A stretch of DNA of 64,000 nucleotides from Allacma fusca (GCA_947179485.1 OX359245.1:44255067-44319066), one strand, 5' to 3'. Counted from the first letter of the stretch, positions 1 through 14,020 are shown. The notes: generated from the letters alone by a model not told the origin. Translations and numbers: made by a program.

Positions 1-968
1 CGACATTTATTTTAGAATTCTGTGGTTAGAAAGGTTAGAAACATAGGATTTGATGTGGAGTCTCACTCTGCCCCTTTTAATGAAAAAAGCTCCTGTGTTA
101 CGTCCCCATTGATAAAATGTGGTATTTATGTCCATAGAGCCAAGAAAAATAATTAGCGTTGAAGTCATTACTTACGTGGGAGGAGGAATTACGAGGATAG
201 AGATTCTGAGAAGGAACAAATTAACGTTGTGTTAAATGGGAACTTCCGTGAGGAGTCTCACATTGCCCCGATAGAGACGAGGGTAGTTAAAGGGGGTCCC
301 TGCTAGTGTAGGAGTGCACTGTATATAGTATAGGGTGTGCTATATATTGGGTGCTATATATATGTAGATACATATGTATGTATGTATATGTATGTATATA
401 GTCCTGTGAATGCCAAACGCAGGACGTAGTTTCGGATCTCCGCAAGATTAAAGTTATGGTAAATGTTTCTACAAATTTATGCGTTTTGAGCCGAGGATAA
501 ATCTCGGGATTTTTTCACCTGCTGACTGGATTTATTTATTTGTGCGTATATAGTCTATTCTATTCTTTTTATTATGACTTCATACAGGAAATGGAGTTAT
601 TTAAGTAGGACAAGGGAAATCTTTATGGTTAATCTCATTTTATATAATATATGATAAAGGGGAGAGTTCCATGGTGGGGGGATAAGGGGAATAATCATTT
701 TTATTCATTTTCATAAACCATACCATTGTGTAAGGGAGCCCTTTCATTTGTTCATATCATTGGCAGGATTCGTAAATTAGATTAGAATTTGACAGTTTAA
801 TGTATGTGTGTGTGTATGTATACACAGACGTGAGGGTTGTGTGGGGAAGAAGGATTTCTTCTGTGCTTAAGTTATCGGGGGAATTATTTTAAATGAGAAA
901 ATAAATCTTGGGCATGAATGGGGTATGGAAAAGTGGGATTTGTATATTTTATGGTCTTTTTTTTGCAG
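1..968. other. Intron or upstream sequence of Lgr1, no exon seen
   Basis: This is AT-rich sequence with short TATG-type microsatellite stretches near 360-400 and 810-830. I found no LRR-coding exon with a convincing acceptor and donor here. The first recognisable exon follows the polypyrimidine tract and CAG that end at 968. The exons for the receptor's signal peptide and N-terminal cap are presumably outside the window. Confidence 0.5.
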
Positions 969-3900
969 GTCTCTGACTTTCAATCGAATCAGCCGCCTTA
1001 ATAATCATATCTTCAACAACTACTCCAAGCTTCGTACTTTGTAAGAGAATCCGTTTTTGAATTTATGACTATATGGATGCATGTAATTACTTTTTTGAGG
1101 AAATTTATAACGACGGATTTTAGTAAATAATTAAAAGTAAAGTCTAGTGATTATGCAAGTTCAGAAAGGAGCTGGAGATTTTGAGATTGAATAAAATTTA
1201 GATGCGTCCTTATATTTACTTATTTTAACAAATCAACTGTTTGTTTTAATTTTTTAGAGAGCAATGTTTTCCGAGGGTTTTGAGTGACATCAAAATTGTA
1301 AAATAATTTTGATGGACAGCAAACATTAGGACAAATTTTTACAAAAATAAATTTTTGGTTGATTTTGAGAGGGTAACCAAATTTTAAGACAATTTTTAGA
1401 GAGCAAAACGTTAGGGCATTTTGAGAGACAGAAAAATTATAAGAGGATTTTAGGAGACAGTAAACCTTTAGGACAATTTTTTGGAAATTTTGCCTTTTTT
1501 TGAGAGATAGCACAATTTTTTATTAGAACAATTTTCAGAGAGGCAACAAAATTTTAGGATAATTTTTTGGACAGCAAAACTTAACCATATTTTGAGGGAC
1601 AACAGAATTTTAGTGCAATTTGTTAGACTGCAAAATTTTAGGACAATTTTTAGAGAGCAAACTTTTAGAACAATTTTTTTTGACGGCATAACTTAACCAC
1701 ACTTTGAGGGACAGCAGAATTTGAGTGCAAGTTGTAGAGAGCAAAATGTTAAGACAATTTTGGAGAGCAAAATTTTAGGGCAATATTTTAGAGAGCAAAC
1801 TTTTAGGAGAATTTTTGGAGATCAAAACTTTAGAACACCCTGGTAGGGATGCCAATAGTCTTGTCCGGACCAATTATAATGGTCCGTTATAGGTCTGGTC
1901 CAGTTTGATCTGGCCCAAAATTTGGACCAGACCGGACCAAAGGCTCATGATCCTAAAATTTTGCAAACTTTCATAAAATATGGATCAGACCAGACCATTG
2001 GCATTCTTTATCCTAAAATCCTTCAAATTTCCAAAACATACCATTTTATCCCGATGAAATAAACCATTTTAAAGCATAAACTGCCCTCAAACTGTTCCTT
2101 TTATTTATTTGAACACAGGAACTTGGGACATAATTGGATCGAGCATATTGACCCCGATGCTTTCGTTGGACTCCCAAATTTAAACAGCTTGTAAGGTTTT
2201 AATTTTTTTTTAACAAAATATATCAGACAAACAAAAAACCCCGTTGTTCAATATCCAGCATCAAATTTAACCCAAATCTCATTCCCAATGTTTATTTTCC
2301 CAGGGAGCTGAATAACAACCGTTTGAGGGAGGTTCCCATTGCACTCGCCAAACTTCCCAATCTGCAGGAGCTGTGAGTCTCTCAATTTATTTGCTTATTT
2401 TAATTCTGTAACATTGTTTATTTTCCTGGATCTGTCCTCAAGTCAATGCATAGAGATACATTTGGGGTACATGCAAAGTGTAAAATAATTTGTTATGAGT
2501 GTTTTTATTTCCTTGAGGTCCTGAACTTTTTGACAGGTGCATTATTATTTTTTCCTTTGGGACAACTTACGAGAACATTGCACTCCTCAGGGAGTTAGAA
2601 TTTGAGAGAGAGAGACAATATTTATTGTTTTTTTCCCTCTCTTCATAGGAATTTGGCAAATAACCGTATCGTGCAAATAGAGACACCCTTTCGAGACTAC
2701 CTTGGTAATCTTGTCATGTTGGAAATCAAAGCCAACCCCATTACTTGGTATCATCCGGAAGCCTTTTCTCATCTCCGGCAACTAAAAACCCTGTGAGTTA
2801 TATCATTTATGGGATTTTGTATCTAAGCTTTGTCAAATATCCTTATGTACATATGCGCTCTTCCCCATATATGCAAGCCCTATATATATGCAAGCCCCGT
2901 ATGTTCCTGTCATAAATTTCCTGAGTGCATTTTTATTTTAAAGAAATTTTCCTTCCACATCCATATCTGAGAAGAAAAAAGGGATGTAATATTTGGACCC
3001 AATTTTCTTATTTATTTATTTTTATTTTCTACACACAGGATTTTCTCGGATGTGAAAAATCTCACGGAATTCCCACATTTGAATGGAACTAGCTCTCTTG
3101 AGATTCTCCGGATAGATCGCTGCTCCTTGCACTACATTCCCCAGCAGTTGTGTGCACTTGTCCCGAGGTTAAAGAATCTGTGAGTCATTTTTCGTATTCC
3201 AATAGGTTACCATTTCCCATCATTTTTAAAGGCAACATACATATGTACATTTAAATATCTAAGAAAAATAATAGCATTCAAATCTAATAACACCGAAAAA
3301 AAAATCATCCCACAGGAAAATTATTTTCATGATAATATTATTGAGTTTTTTTTTTTTTTTTTTTTTTGTCAACCAGGGATTTGAAGTCTAACAAAATCGA
3401 AAACCTCCCTCTGTTCCAAGGATGTCAAGAGCTGATGATACTGTAAGTTGGGGTTTTAATGGGAAAGAGGGCGGGCATAATAATCAAGGAGTTTTAATTA
3501 TTAAAATGACATTTTTAGCTCTAATGACTAGGACCCTGGAAATTAGACATGACATTTTAATTAAAATTTATAGGGACGTTAGCATGAACCATCTCCAGGA
3601 ATTGGAGGAAGGGGGATTGGAGGAATTGAGGAAAATTCATCACCTCCATTTGAGTCATAATAACATTCAAACCATCCCGGCCCAAGCTTTCCAAGGACTG
3701 TCACAACTCCAAGAATTGTAAGTAATTACACTTTTGCATATATCCTTGGATTAATTTGTAACGGCGTTTTTTAAATGCATGGCGTGACGGACATCAGCAT
3801 ATTTTTGTGGGGCATACTGAGCTTTCTCTATTATTACGCAAAATTACATATAGTTACAGAAAATTCGTTGGTAAATATTTTAAAGTAAATAGTTTCTTCA

Positions 3901-6900
3901 GTTTTGACGGATATATATTCTGCGAATAAAATTTTCAAATTTGGCGCCAATTGAAATCGGACGTAATTTTCGAGATTTGCTGATTCCATGGGAATTAATG
4001 ACCTGAAACATTATCTCCTCTCATCAGTGGATTTTCAAAGGATCCTCCGTAGGGATATATGTATGTATGTACATATATGCATACCAAAGGGATTCGAATA
4101 ATTAGAGACGTTATTGTTTCTCATTGGAGTAATTGCTCCCTCTAATTTATGTAAACGCATCCCGCACAAGACGCGTCAAGAGATAATTTTGAGAATTACA
4201 AATTGCAACCAGCTCTCGACTTCATTAAAGGTCTATATTATAAATTTACATAGGGAACGAGTTCTAGTAAAATTAACTAGGCATATATACACAAGTTACA
4301 TATATTTAATACAGTAAGGCATCTTTATAGGAGGAGCTCTTGGAATCAGAACAATTTGTAATATTGACATCGCATGCTCTAGTATAGAGAAATATTTAAC
4401 ATTGTGGTACATACATGAAAAATTTGTCTCTCTAAAGAGGCAATGCTATTTGAAGGGGGTCCTGGATATAGAATCAGTCCACTGTATATACAAACTATAC
4501 TATTATGTATATTGGCTCCGGCTCAAATCCGATGATTGGTTGAGCGCCTCTGAATTCCCATCCAGAGGGAACGAGCTACACAATTTGTTTACGTTTGCAT
4601 TTCCCATTTATTCCCACATGTATGTATCTACATTAATAGTAGGCATAAGCCCCAAACATAATTTCCATCAGGGTCTTGAGTCTTGATTAATGAGTTTCGT
4701 TTCAATGATTGCGTGTACAAATGCATAGATACTTATTTAGATATGCTTGAGGACATGAGGTCAGAGGGATGCAAATGTGCATGGAAAAAACTTGCACTTC
4801 TCATTTTGTAACAAGTTTTAAGTAATTCTAGCGTGCAAATTTAATTCTAGAAAAGTACAGTGTTAGGAAGGCTTTGAGGGAATTAACCCTTATATGGTTA
4901 TTTTTCCTATTGGGGCACTGTGCAATTTTAATTCTAGAAAAGCACAGTGTTACGAAGGCTATGATTGAAATAACCCTTATAAGGTTATTTTTCCTATTGG
5001 GGCAACGTGCAACGTATGTTTTTCCAAAAGAAATTTGTTTTCTCTTGGAATTTTTATCCGTACAAATTTTATAGATACAAATATTTTTGCAGGGAAACAA
5101 ATTTAATATGAAAAAAATATATGTAATTATGTATATGTGAATTCTAATTGAAGGATTTAATTTTTTCAGGGACTTAAGCTACAATGCAATCATTGACATC
5201 CATCCGGATGCATTTATTCCAACAGTCCGTCTTGAGGATTTGTAAGTGAAATAATTATTGTCTCAGTAAATTTGTCCTTTTAAATCAAAGAATTCAAAAG
5301 AAGGGAAAAAAATTTTTAAAGCATTTTTTGTAATGGGCATTTTTCCCCATGGAATTGCATTAGGCTTTAGAATTCCATCAGGGTTTTAAAAATGTAATTT
5401 ATTTATATTTTGATTAATTTTGTGGGGAACCAGGAACCTTGGAAATAATTATTTCCCAAAGTTCCCCGCCTGGGGACTCAATTCAATTGTTCATTTGAAA
5501 GTCCCGAACAATCCAAATTTGAGGGAATTCCCTGGTCGTGAGTCCTTCCCTCAAGCCCGGAAACTAGTCCTGTCCTATGCGTATCATTGCTGTCAATTCA
5601 CAGCCTATGGGATGGGCAGGTCCTCTGCAGTGGAGCCCCCAATTAAGGAAACTGTCATTTATCCCACGGACAACGTTGACTATGGTAAGTCCTTCCCCCC
5701 TTGGGGTTCTAATTAATTAAGTGTGTGCAGTATTTAACTTAAGAATGAGGCCTTTCCTTTAAACCATCTGATATCTTCTACAAATAATAATAATTATACA
5801 AAAACGTACAAGTAGATACTTATAATCAAAAGATTATACAAAAAAGGGTATACTTATAGTCAAAAGATTGCAGGGTTATAAAACCCGACACGACACTTTT
5901 GCGGCCCTAACTTTATTTTCCAAGTTGTAAATATGGAAATCTTGTCTCACCCAAAAGTTGCTCCGAGCACTGAGGAAATTAACACTAATTTATTATGACC
6001 AGGGTATACGTAATAAATGCAAGGAGGAAATTCCCTATTATGACAAGCTGTTGGGGTTTTAGGATGCTGAGAAAGTTGATGGAAAGTTTATATCATGGTT
6101 TTTGGTTTTTCCCAGGGAACTTCTCTCAAAATGGAATCTCGAGTCACCATGACTTCTGGGACAATATTGGAGCAGCTTTCCCCTCAGATCCTTCGTCCAT
6201 GGAAGACTACCATAATATCTTGCCCTCCCGGGACCCTGAATTGGATATTAAATGCATTCCACATCCTGGTAAGGTCCCCTCTAATCTTGGAACAGCTCAC
6301 AATGTTTTACAATCCCCAAATATTTAACTTGAAATGGGTCCCTGCATGGTCAGAATTTGTGTGCGGAGATTGTGTTAGAAAACGTTGACCCGAAATTCCC
6401 TCAAGAATTTTCTTCTATATGGGAAATGTTTTGATAGCTACCGTAAAAGAAACTTTTTTATACGGTTAAGGAAGACAGAGATAATGATGTGTACAGTCAT
6501 CTTTGATGTGGCAGCATCTCTGCATGACTCGCAAAATTTTAGTGGTGATGACGGTCCGGATGTTCTTAAAACATAGGCATTTTCCTAAAATTTACATGGT
6601 TTTAAACGCAATTGATACCCTTTTTAAGAGGTACGATACCTGGATATTGGCGCTTAGCTTGTAAAATATTTGGAGCAAAATTTTTGAGGATTAGCATTGG
6701 GGCTGTTTAGTGCGGGCAATTTTTAACATTAGGAACTCCGTTTTTCAGAGAGATTTTATAGGGATATTGAGAACAGACTGTAGATTGAAATAATGTTTGA
6801 AATAATTCCAGGTCCGTTCCTGCCCTGCAATGATTTGTTTGACTGGTGGACGCTCCGTTGTGGGGTCTGGGTGGTGTTTCTGTTGGCGTTGATGGGGAAC

Positions 6901-9900
6901 GGAACAGTTGTGTTTGTTTTGATCTTTGCCAGGACGAAGATGGACGTGCCGAGGTTCCTGGTTTGCAACCTCGCCATTGCAGACTTCTTCATGGGAGTTT
7001 ATCTGGGTTAGTGCCCTTTTATTACGGAGTATATTGGGCTCTGACAGTTTTTACGGTATTTTCTGATAACAACTTGTAATTTTATCTCCATTGCATATGT
7101 ATTTATGGATGTATGTATCTACGTATATGGAGATATGTCTGCAGATGGGTCGGACGTCGGTGTGTGTGTCCCAAAAAATGTATATATTTGAGGGAGGGGG
7201 GGGGGGAGGAGGAAACTTTTTTAATGGGGTAGGGTAGGGTTGGGAAATATTGGACAACTTATTGAATGTTGAGCGGAGATATGATGTTGGGCTTGTTGGT
7301 TCGGGAGGGATTTTATGGTCGAGTATGTTGCAAAATCAAAAGTTATGGTTACAGGTTTCTTGGCCGTTGTGGATGCCGCCACACTTGGGGAGTTTCGCAA
7401 GTTTGCCATTCCTTGGCAGCTCTCACGCGGCTGTCAAACTGCTGGATTTCTTGGAGTTCTCAGCTCGGAATTGTCCGTTTACACGCTGGCAGTCATCACC
7501 ATGGAGAGACACTATGCTATTACTCATGCCATGCACTTGAATAAGGTACAATGTCGGGGTGTCCTTCCAAGGAAATATATAATTTAATATATACTCTGGG
7601 GCAACGCAAGAATTTATTATAAAGTGTCTGAGAAATTGGGCCTGAAACATACTTTTCCCTCTGAAATTCTTTTATATAGGCTCTAAACATTTTTGTGTCT
7701 GCAACTTTGGAAAGTACATTTATTGGGAATAAAAAAAATTTGGAAATAAAAAAAAACATTTTTGGGTGCAAATTTAGAAATAAAAACGTTTTTGGGTACA
7801 AATTTAGAAATAAAAACATGATTGAATACAAATTTAGAAATAAAAACATTTTGGATGAGAAAATTGCAAGGGAAAATTTTCCAAATAAAAATATGGAGCA
7901 TAAAATTGTTTGCCAAATTATTGGGTATTCAAAATTTCCAATGAAAAATAAGATATTAAGAAAAAAATTGGAAACTAAAAATATTTAGAGTCACAGTTTT
8001 CCAAAGAAAAGTATTTTGAGGAGCATTTTGTAGGCAAAAAATATTGGGGTTGAAGAATTTGGTGCTAAAATTTTTGGGGGTAAAAATTTACAATCAGAAA
8101 TGTTTCAAGTGTAAATATTTTTTTACATCGAAAATCCTCATTTGGTCAAATATATGCAAACTTACGGGCGCATTATAAATTTTTATGATAATTTGTAAAA
8201 ATACAAAAACATATTTTTGCAAATATTTTCCAGCGACTGTCCGTTCGACACGCGAGTTACATCATGGTAGTGGGATGGATTTTTGCCCTCATCATGGCCG
8301 TGTTGCCTTTATTTGGGATATCGGACTACCGGAAATTTGCCGTCTGCTTACCATTTGAGACTGGGGATGGGGTGAGCATGAGCTACGTGGTGTTCCTGAT
8401 GTTTGCGAACGGGGTCGCATTTACTATCCTGATGGGCTGCTATCTGAAGATGTACTGCTCTATTCGGGGCTCCCAGGCCTGGAATTCCAATGATACTCGA
8501 ATTGCAAAAAGAATGGCTCTCCTGGTCTTCACGGATCTTCTGTGCTGGTTCCCGATTGCATTTTTCTCCCTCACGGCTGTCTTCGGACTTCAACTCATCT
8601 CCCTGGAGCAGGCCAAAGTCTTTACAGTTTTTGTCCTCCCCCTCAACTCTTGCTGTAACCCTTTCCTCTATGCCATCCTCACGAAGCAGTTTAAGAAGGA
8701 CTGTGTCCTCATCTGTAAAGTAAGTCCAACGAAATAAATCCATATATAAACATTATACGTTATAAGTGTCACGTGTGTCCTCTCCGTCTTTAATAATTAA
8801 TTGTAATTTGTGCAAAATAGTTGATGGAATTTTAATTCTTTTTTTTTTTTTTAATAATAATTTTAGGCCATCGAGGAATCAAGAGTGACTCGAGGTATCG
8901 GGCGCTGCAGACATAGTTCAAATTTCAGCAACAGACAAACCGCAGCCAACACCGGCAGTTTGGTGGAGAAGTCATCCAAGGATGGCCAACCTTGCATTTG
9001 TCATTCTGGGTAAGAGGACATATTGCCAATTATTTTGTCAGTATAAGAGAAATGTTCTAGACTCTCAAAAAAAATCTTGGTATGTATTTAAATGGGATTT
9101 TTCCCTACCATTTTTTACACATGTCAACTAGCTGCTACATGTATTTGGCACATTGATCGATGATCTTTATTTAATGAAAGGAATATGAAGAAGAGAAAAA
9201 AAAAAAAAAAATCTAGGAATTTATTTGTAAAACATTTATTTTTTCATACTCACAGTTTACATATTGTCGGAGGGGATGAGAACGGGAATTCCAAGTATAG
9301 AGCTATCCCTCCGTCAGAATGGTGGAACAATTTGGGCCCGCTCGGTCGCTTCTTCTCACGATACATTCTTTGTCAGACCAACAAGGACAGTCGGAAGGTA
9401 AATTAATGTCAAAAAAGGGGGAGAAAAATGTCTCATACTTTGTGAACCCGCAAAATTACATATATGTACATTCATATTATGAGGATATTTCCTAGAGGAC
9501 CTCTAACTTTTTCTTCTTCTTCTGTTGCTTAAATAATATAGTCCCGAGATGACTACAGAATGCGGAATGTACGACGGTTCCTTTATACCTCGACCCCAGG
9601 AAATCATCCTCCGGATGTTCAAAAGCATCACAGACATGCCTCCGTGTCAAGCGATAATTTCAGTTCCTCACGCTCTGACTCGTGGCGGATTCAGGTATTT
9701 AGAGTCTTTGATCTTCTTTCAGAATTTTTCCCCTACACATAAGCTCTTTAGAAATGCGTCCTTAAAAGGAGCAAATTTAATTCCTATAATCGAATATCCC
9801 AACTCGATTATACGGAAAAAAAATTTGTAATGGGGGTAACCGTGAGAGTTTCCAGATATTATCGTCCCCGCACAGATAAATTTTTCTGCAGGGCTTCTCG

Positions 9901-11540
9901 TACAGTATAACAGTACCACGTACACGCAGTAAATATGGTTTATTAATGCGTGGAAAGTGCGTGCCAAAATGTCAGTAATATTGGAATATTTTCGAGCCTA
10001 TATTAAAAAGGGTTTTGGGAATGTTAACACGAACGCGTTAAAAATTTTGCGCACAGTCAAATTCTATAAGAGAGCCTCAAAAATTACGTATTTTCAGGAT
10101 ATTTCTTTCAGAAAACGTTCCTAAACACAGGAAATGTATCTCACCTGGATGATTCTTTGAAATTTTTGTAAATTTAAGTATCTATTTTAAATTTTTTTAA
10201 AGAAATGTTGGATATTTGAAATATCTTAGCAGGGAAAATTTTTGCCCAAATATTTACAACGCTATTTTATGTATTGGAAGCAGGCCCGCTGTGGAATCCC
10301 ACTGAGACTTCTGGAACCTCGGCGTCGGAATTCCTGGGCCGTGACGCGGAAACCTTCCCAAGACTCGAATTTATCGAGTAGTCGGAACGATTCCTCAGCA
10401 ACCTCAAATTCAACCGCTACCTGGCGCCTCTCAAGATCCAGCGTCTCAAGTGACGCCGCTAGTCATTCTGGAGGAGGGAAATCCTCATTGCGCAGGACTC
10501 TTGCAGCTGCTGCCGCCACAACCCACAACTACGCCAATACCACCCGACCATTGGTAACCTCCGCCAATCCCATTATCCTCCCTGGGAGTGTCCTAAAACC
10601 CCAAAAAATGCTTAGTTTCCAAGAGGCCCCCATTAACAGCCCAAGTGTTCAGCCCCCAGCCCCCCCAGCAGAGGATCTCACGGAGAAGGTGACTCCTCTA
10701 ATAAAACCTAGTCAGAGTATGAAACCCAGCGTGCGGATCAATCCCAACCCAGTAGTGGTCGCAAGTACAAAAAAATCTGGCATTGTGGAAGATGATGATG
10801 GCGTCATCGATGATGATGAATTGAGTGCCAAAATTGCCACAAATAGACCCCGGCTAGTTCGCCAGTCTGCGTTTTTTTCCGATGAGGTGGTCATCGAGCC
10901 GGAAATTTGTCCCGTTCATGGACCCCTCATCCCAGGAACGTACGATAATGAGGATGAGGATCCTGTGAGTGACTTGGATGAGGAGGATGAGGGGGATGAC
11001 GAGAATGGAGATCCCTCCAGCCCTATTTTAAGGAAGCAAGCAAATCCTTATAGTATTGCATTGGTTATAGTTCCTCGGAGGCTGAGCACCATCTCCTCCA
11101 GGGAGAGTGGGATTGTGGATGAAACCAATTCTTCGGCCTCAAAATGGTCCGAACTAGGACCTGCCGGAGCCGCCATGATTGCTAGTACGTCTAGTCCTGC
11201 GAGGGTTAATAGTAGTAATTTAATGTCCGCGGCCGTACCTGTGGAGTTGAGTCGGAGGAAGTTATCCGAACAGCCTGTTAAATATTATGTGCTGCCCCCT
11301 GCGACGTCTGGTGCTCTTACTAGACCCAAGTGGTACAGTATGTCAAGTGTGGAAATGATCCAAGGAGAAACCCAGCCTCAAGTCCATGCTCAGTCCATGT
11401 CTGTTTCCTCTCCAATTGAAGAAACCCCTCGGTCAGGGCAGGAGGCCGAAGGGAAATCCAAGGAGGATAATTTTGAGCGAAGGGTTTCCTTTCAATTACC
11501 GAGTACGAGCAAAACATCCCCAAATCCTGAGAAATCTTAA
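969..11540 (+). CDS. Lgr1: Leucine-rich-repeat GPCR, thyrostimulin/glycoprotein-hormone receptor type (Lgr1), 5' end missing
   Basis: Seventeen exons in consistent phase: 969-1040, 2119-2190, 2304-2372, 2649-2792, 3039-3179, 3377-3442, 3574-3717, 5170-5241, 5434-5684, 6116-6268, 6812-7006, 7355-7545, 8234-8719, 8867-9009, 9256-9397, 9542-9694, 10284-11540. The first eight encode whole 22-24-residue leucine-rich repeats cut at the same codon position. The exon at 5434 holds the hinge with the Cys pair (HCCQF) typical of glycoprotein-hormone receptors. Exons 6812-8719 encode seven helices, with NLAIADF in TM2, ERH in place of ERW/DRY after TM3, and NPFLY in TM7. The stretch reading VVDAATLGEFRKFAIPWQ is characteristic of arthropod LGR1 (type A) receptors for GPA2/GPB5 thyrostimulin, a plasma-membrane receptor expected to couple to Gs. 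The tail after TM7 is about 564 residues, Ser/Thr-rich with acidic runs, which is long for the family. The signal peptide and LRRNT are not in the window. Confidence 0.93.
1220..1840. repeat. Degenerate AT-rich tandem repeat in an Lgr1 intron
   Basis: Many imperfect copies of a roughly 25-35 bp unit built around TTTTAGGACAATTTTT and AGAGAGCAAAA fill this part of the intron between exons 969-1040 and 2119-2190. The open frames crossing it on the minus strand have repeat-driven composition and are not genes. Confidence 0.7.
1844..2010. mobile_element. Short MITE with GGATGCCA-type inverted ends
   Basis: The left end reads TAGGGATGCCAATAG and the right end CCATTGGCATTCTTTA, so the terminal 12-15 bases are inverted copies. 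The interior is rich in GGTCC and CCAGACCGGACC motifs. A second member of the same family, with the same ends and the same GGACCAATTATAATGGTC segment, lies at 15175-15846. I could not identify a clear target duplication. It sits in an Lgr1 intron. Confidence 0.65.
4835..5012. repeat. Two-copy tandem duplication, 87-bp period, in an Lgr1 intron
   Basis: The segment beginning TTAATTCTAGAAAAG at 4841 recurs at 4928. Both copies contain ACAGTGTTA, AACCCTTATA and TTTTTCCTATTGGGGCA. The copies differ by scattered substitutions, so this is an older duplication. It lies in the 1.45-kb intron between exons 3574-3717 and 5170-5241. Confidence 0.75.
7690..8140. repeat. AT-rich degenerate repeat in the TM3-TM4 intron of Lgr1
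   Basis: Repeated blocks of AAATTTAGAAATAAAAAC and TTTTTGGGTACA with drift occupy most of the intron between exons 7355-7545 and 8234-8719. The small open frames on both strands here are low-complexity (Lys/Asn/Phe) and not coding. Confidence 0.6.
8720..8737 (+). promoter_or_regulatory. In-frame stop just past a splice donor: possible short-tail Lgr1 isoform
   Basis: The exon ending at 8719 finishes with ICK. If the next intron is retained, only five more codons (VSPTK) are read before TAA at 8735-8737. That would give a receptor that keeps all seven helices but lacks the roughly 564-residue tail. The donor GTAAGT is strong, so normal splicing should dominate; the isoform is a hypothesis. 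Confidence 0.3.
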
Positions 11541-12475
11541 TTATTAAAAAGATATTGATACACGAAATACATAAAACTCTGTGTGGTTATCCTGTAATTT
11601 TTATTATAACTTTTTTCCCACCTCACACAGAACCTTCAAATTTGAAATGATCCCCCCCCCTTTAAGCTTTTTTATATATGTATATATGTATAATTAATTA
11701 TATATTGTATGTTACATATACAGGCTCCCCTAGAAATGTAACCTATCAGTCACCATCCATGGATAATTTAACAATTTAATTATTACCTGCTGTATCTATA
11801 TAATGCAACTTGAGTGTGTGCAGGATTTAGAAGCTATATATATATAATTACTTTATTATGTACATGAGAATTTTTGAACATTACGTGTTTTATATGTATC
11901 GGTGTAATTATCTGTATATATGTACGTATAGCTCTTACTTCAATTGAATGATTAAATAGGGTGGTTGGGAGGAGGTTTCTTGTCCGAACAATGTTAGTTT
12001 ATAGGAAGGGCCAGTCAGCAGAAATTTTGTCGCTTTTAATTTACCCTTAAATTTGCAAGATTAGAAATGCAACATTTATTGTAAAACCAAAAGTTTGGGA
12101 GAATTTTGATGATACTTTTAATGCTAACCTTATTACCTGATTATTTATTTCAAAATTTGTTAAAATATTGTGGAAATATATGTATATTTCTGGAGTTTAC
12201 TTACAGTTAAGATGGCATTTTAAATTGTAATAGATGAGGAAGAAGAATGGATAATATAGCTCAAACCAAAATTTATTGACCGTGTCATAATATGTCGCTG
12301 TAACTATTTATGTTGGAAGGCATTCAGGGAAGATGCTGATTGATAACTCAATGGAAGTAAGATATATATTTATACATGTGTAACTGTAGTTTGTATGCAC
12401 ATGGCAAATATAAGTATTGTAAATCTGTGATATTTGTTTGATTTTATGTGTACAAATAAACTCTACAAGCTCTCT
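11541..12475 (+). other. Probable 3' UTR of Lgr1 with poly(A) signal
   Basis: AT-rich, non-coding sequence downstream of the Lgr1 stop. A canonical AATAAA lies at 12455-12460. No acceptor with continuing frame was found, so the transcript probably ends shortly after this signal. Confidence 0.6.
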
Positions 12476-14020
12476 GTCTCTAAACACCTGTCAATTACAC
12501 AACTCTATCTCCAAGAGAATTAATTCCGTAATAAATTACTGCAACTTGAAATGCTCAAAAGTTCCTGATTATAAATAAGCCAATCACACACATTTTGGTA
12601 CCTGTTTTCTGGTTGGAGGAAAATTTTGCAAATTGATTCATAAAGTGTTGAAAAAATTGTTTTTAAACTTCAATCTTGCAACACATATTTGGCTTTGCGC
12701 AAGATTTTCAAAGAATGGACCTACTGGCTTACTCTGGCGGGAATAACCGTAAAATTTCCTACAAAGTAAAGTCAAAAGGTAATTGAGAAACATTTTTGGA
12801 CGGGAACAAAGGTTTTTCTAAAATCCACAAAAAACATCGACTTCGCTTCACGTTTTTGACGACTCTGATTATTCTCAACTTAAAAACTTCTGTGTGGAAT
12901 TCATTCAATTTTGGCAGATGTATTCCTCATTATAAAAGCTTGGATGAGTTTAAATTTGGCTGAGTGAGATATGTGCAGTGCAGTAGTTTCCGAGAAAAAT
13001 AAATTGTAATTTCTAAAAATGTTACGAAAGGTTCGAGAAGAATGGATTGGGGCACACTGATACGAAAATGTCATATTGCCATCTAGCGGTCATTTAAGAA
13101 AAGAATTTAAGAAAACAAATGGCCAAGGATAGCTATAAAGAACGTTATCAACTGTTTTTTAAAATGTCTGTCGTAATTTAAATAATTTAATTTGGATATT
13201 GTAATAATTGTATTTTAATGAATGACATTTACACTAATGCTAATTGTAAGCTGCATCTTCAAGGTCATCGAGTGGAGTATTCGGAGTTTTTACGGACAAC
13301 AAAAATATTTTAATTGTATGATAATTCTACAACATAGGAATGGCAGTCTCTTTTGTGTTAATTATTTTTTCATTCAGGCAAATAAGCAATATTTTGCTTT
13401 TAATCCAAAGTATCTGGACAATTTTGACTCTTCACTGACAACAACGATATGTACATACGTGTATGTGTATTCCCTCTTCTGACAAGCCAAAAGAAAGCGC
13501 GTCGATGCCTCAAACCTACCATGTGACTAATCTGTACTCCCTTCCAATGTTTCCGTCAGATGCTCAAAAACTATACTCGAGTGCGAGTGCTGGGGTGTAA
13601 TTATGAGTAGTTACTACTATGACTTCACAGGCTATATAGGATTTCAAGCACGTACATGTTACAGCAGTAGTGCTACAGCACGGCAAGGATGCGCGTCTCC
13701 CCTACAAACCCCCTATTGCCTGTGTACGGTGTCTAAAAAATAATTAACTTAAAATTAATTATATTTTATTCTTGTATACACACGACACATAGAAATTATG
13801 TGTAGTAACAACAGGTAAATATATGATCCATAGAGCTTATAATTACTCATAATCCACAAAAAGGAATCGTTGTACAAAATGTAAAAATTGCAAAATGAAA
13901 TTATTAAAAAAATATTCATCCTATGACTCCGGGATAAAAATGTTCTGAATAACAGTGGTAAAAACGTTTGGATCTGTAATATCTGAACTAAGATAAAGTG
14001 TATTAATTTATGGATGCTTA
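12476..14020. other. Intergenic, no gene seen
   Basis: AT-rich sequence with only short composition-driven open frames. Around 13079 a motif GCCATCTAGCGG occurs; related versions (GCCATCTAGTGG, GCCATCTAATGG) recur near 43441 and 47873, so this is probably a small dispersed repeat. Confidence 0.5.

Noticed and set aside
1220..1689. Minus-strand frames of 73-97 codons in the Lgr1 intron
   Set aside because: Low-complexity Lys/Leu/Phe/Cys-rich translation of an AT-rich tandem repeat.
7683..7988. Frames of about 77-109 codons on both strands in the Lgr1 TM3-TM4 intron
   Set aside because: They translate a degenerate AT repeat (NVFISKF-like units) and do not fit the receptor's phases.
13222..13482. 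86-codon frame in the Lgr1-PDCD10 interval
   Set aside because: Composition-driven, no motif, no splice partner and non-canonical surroundings.
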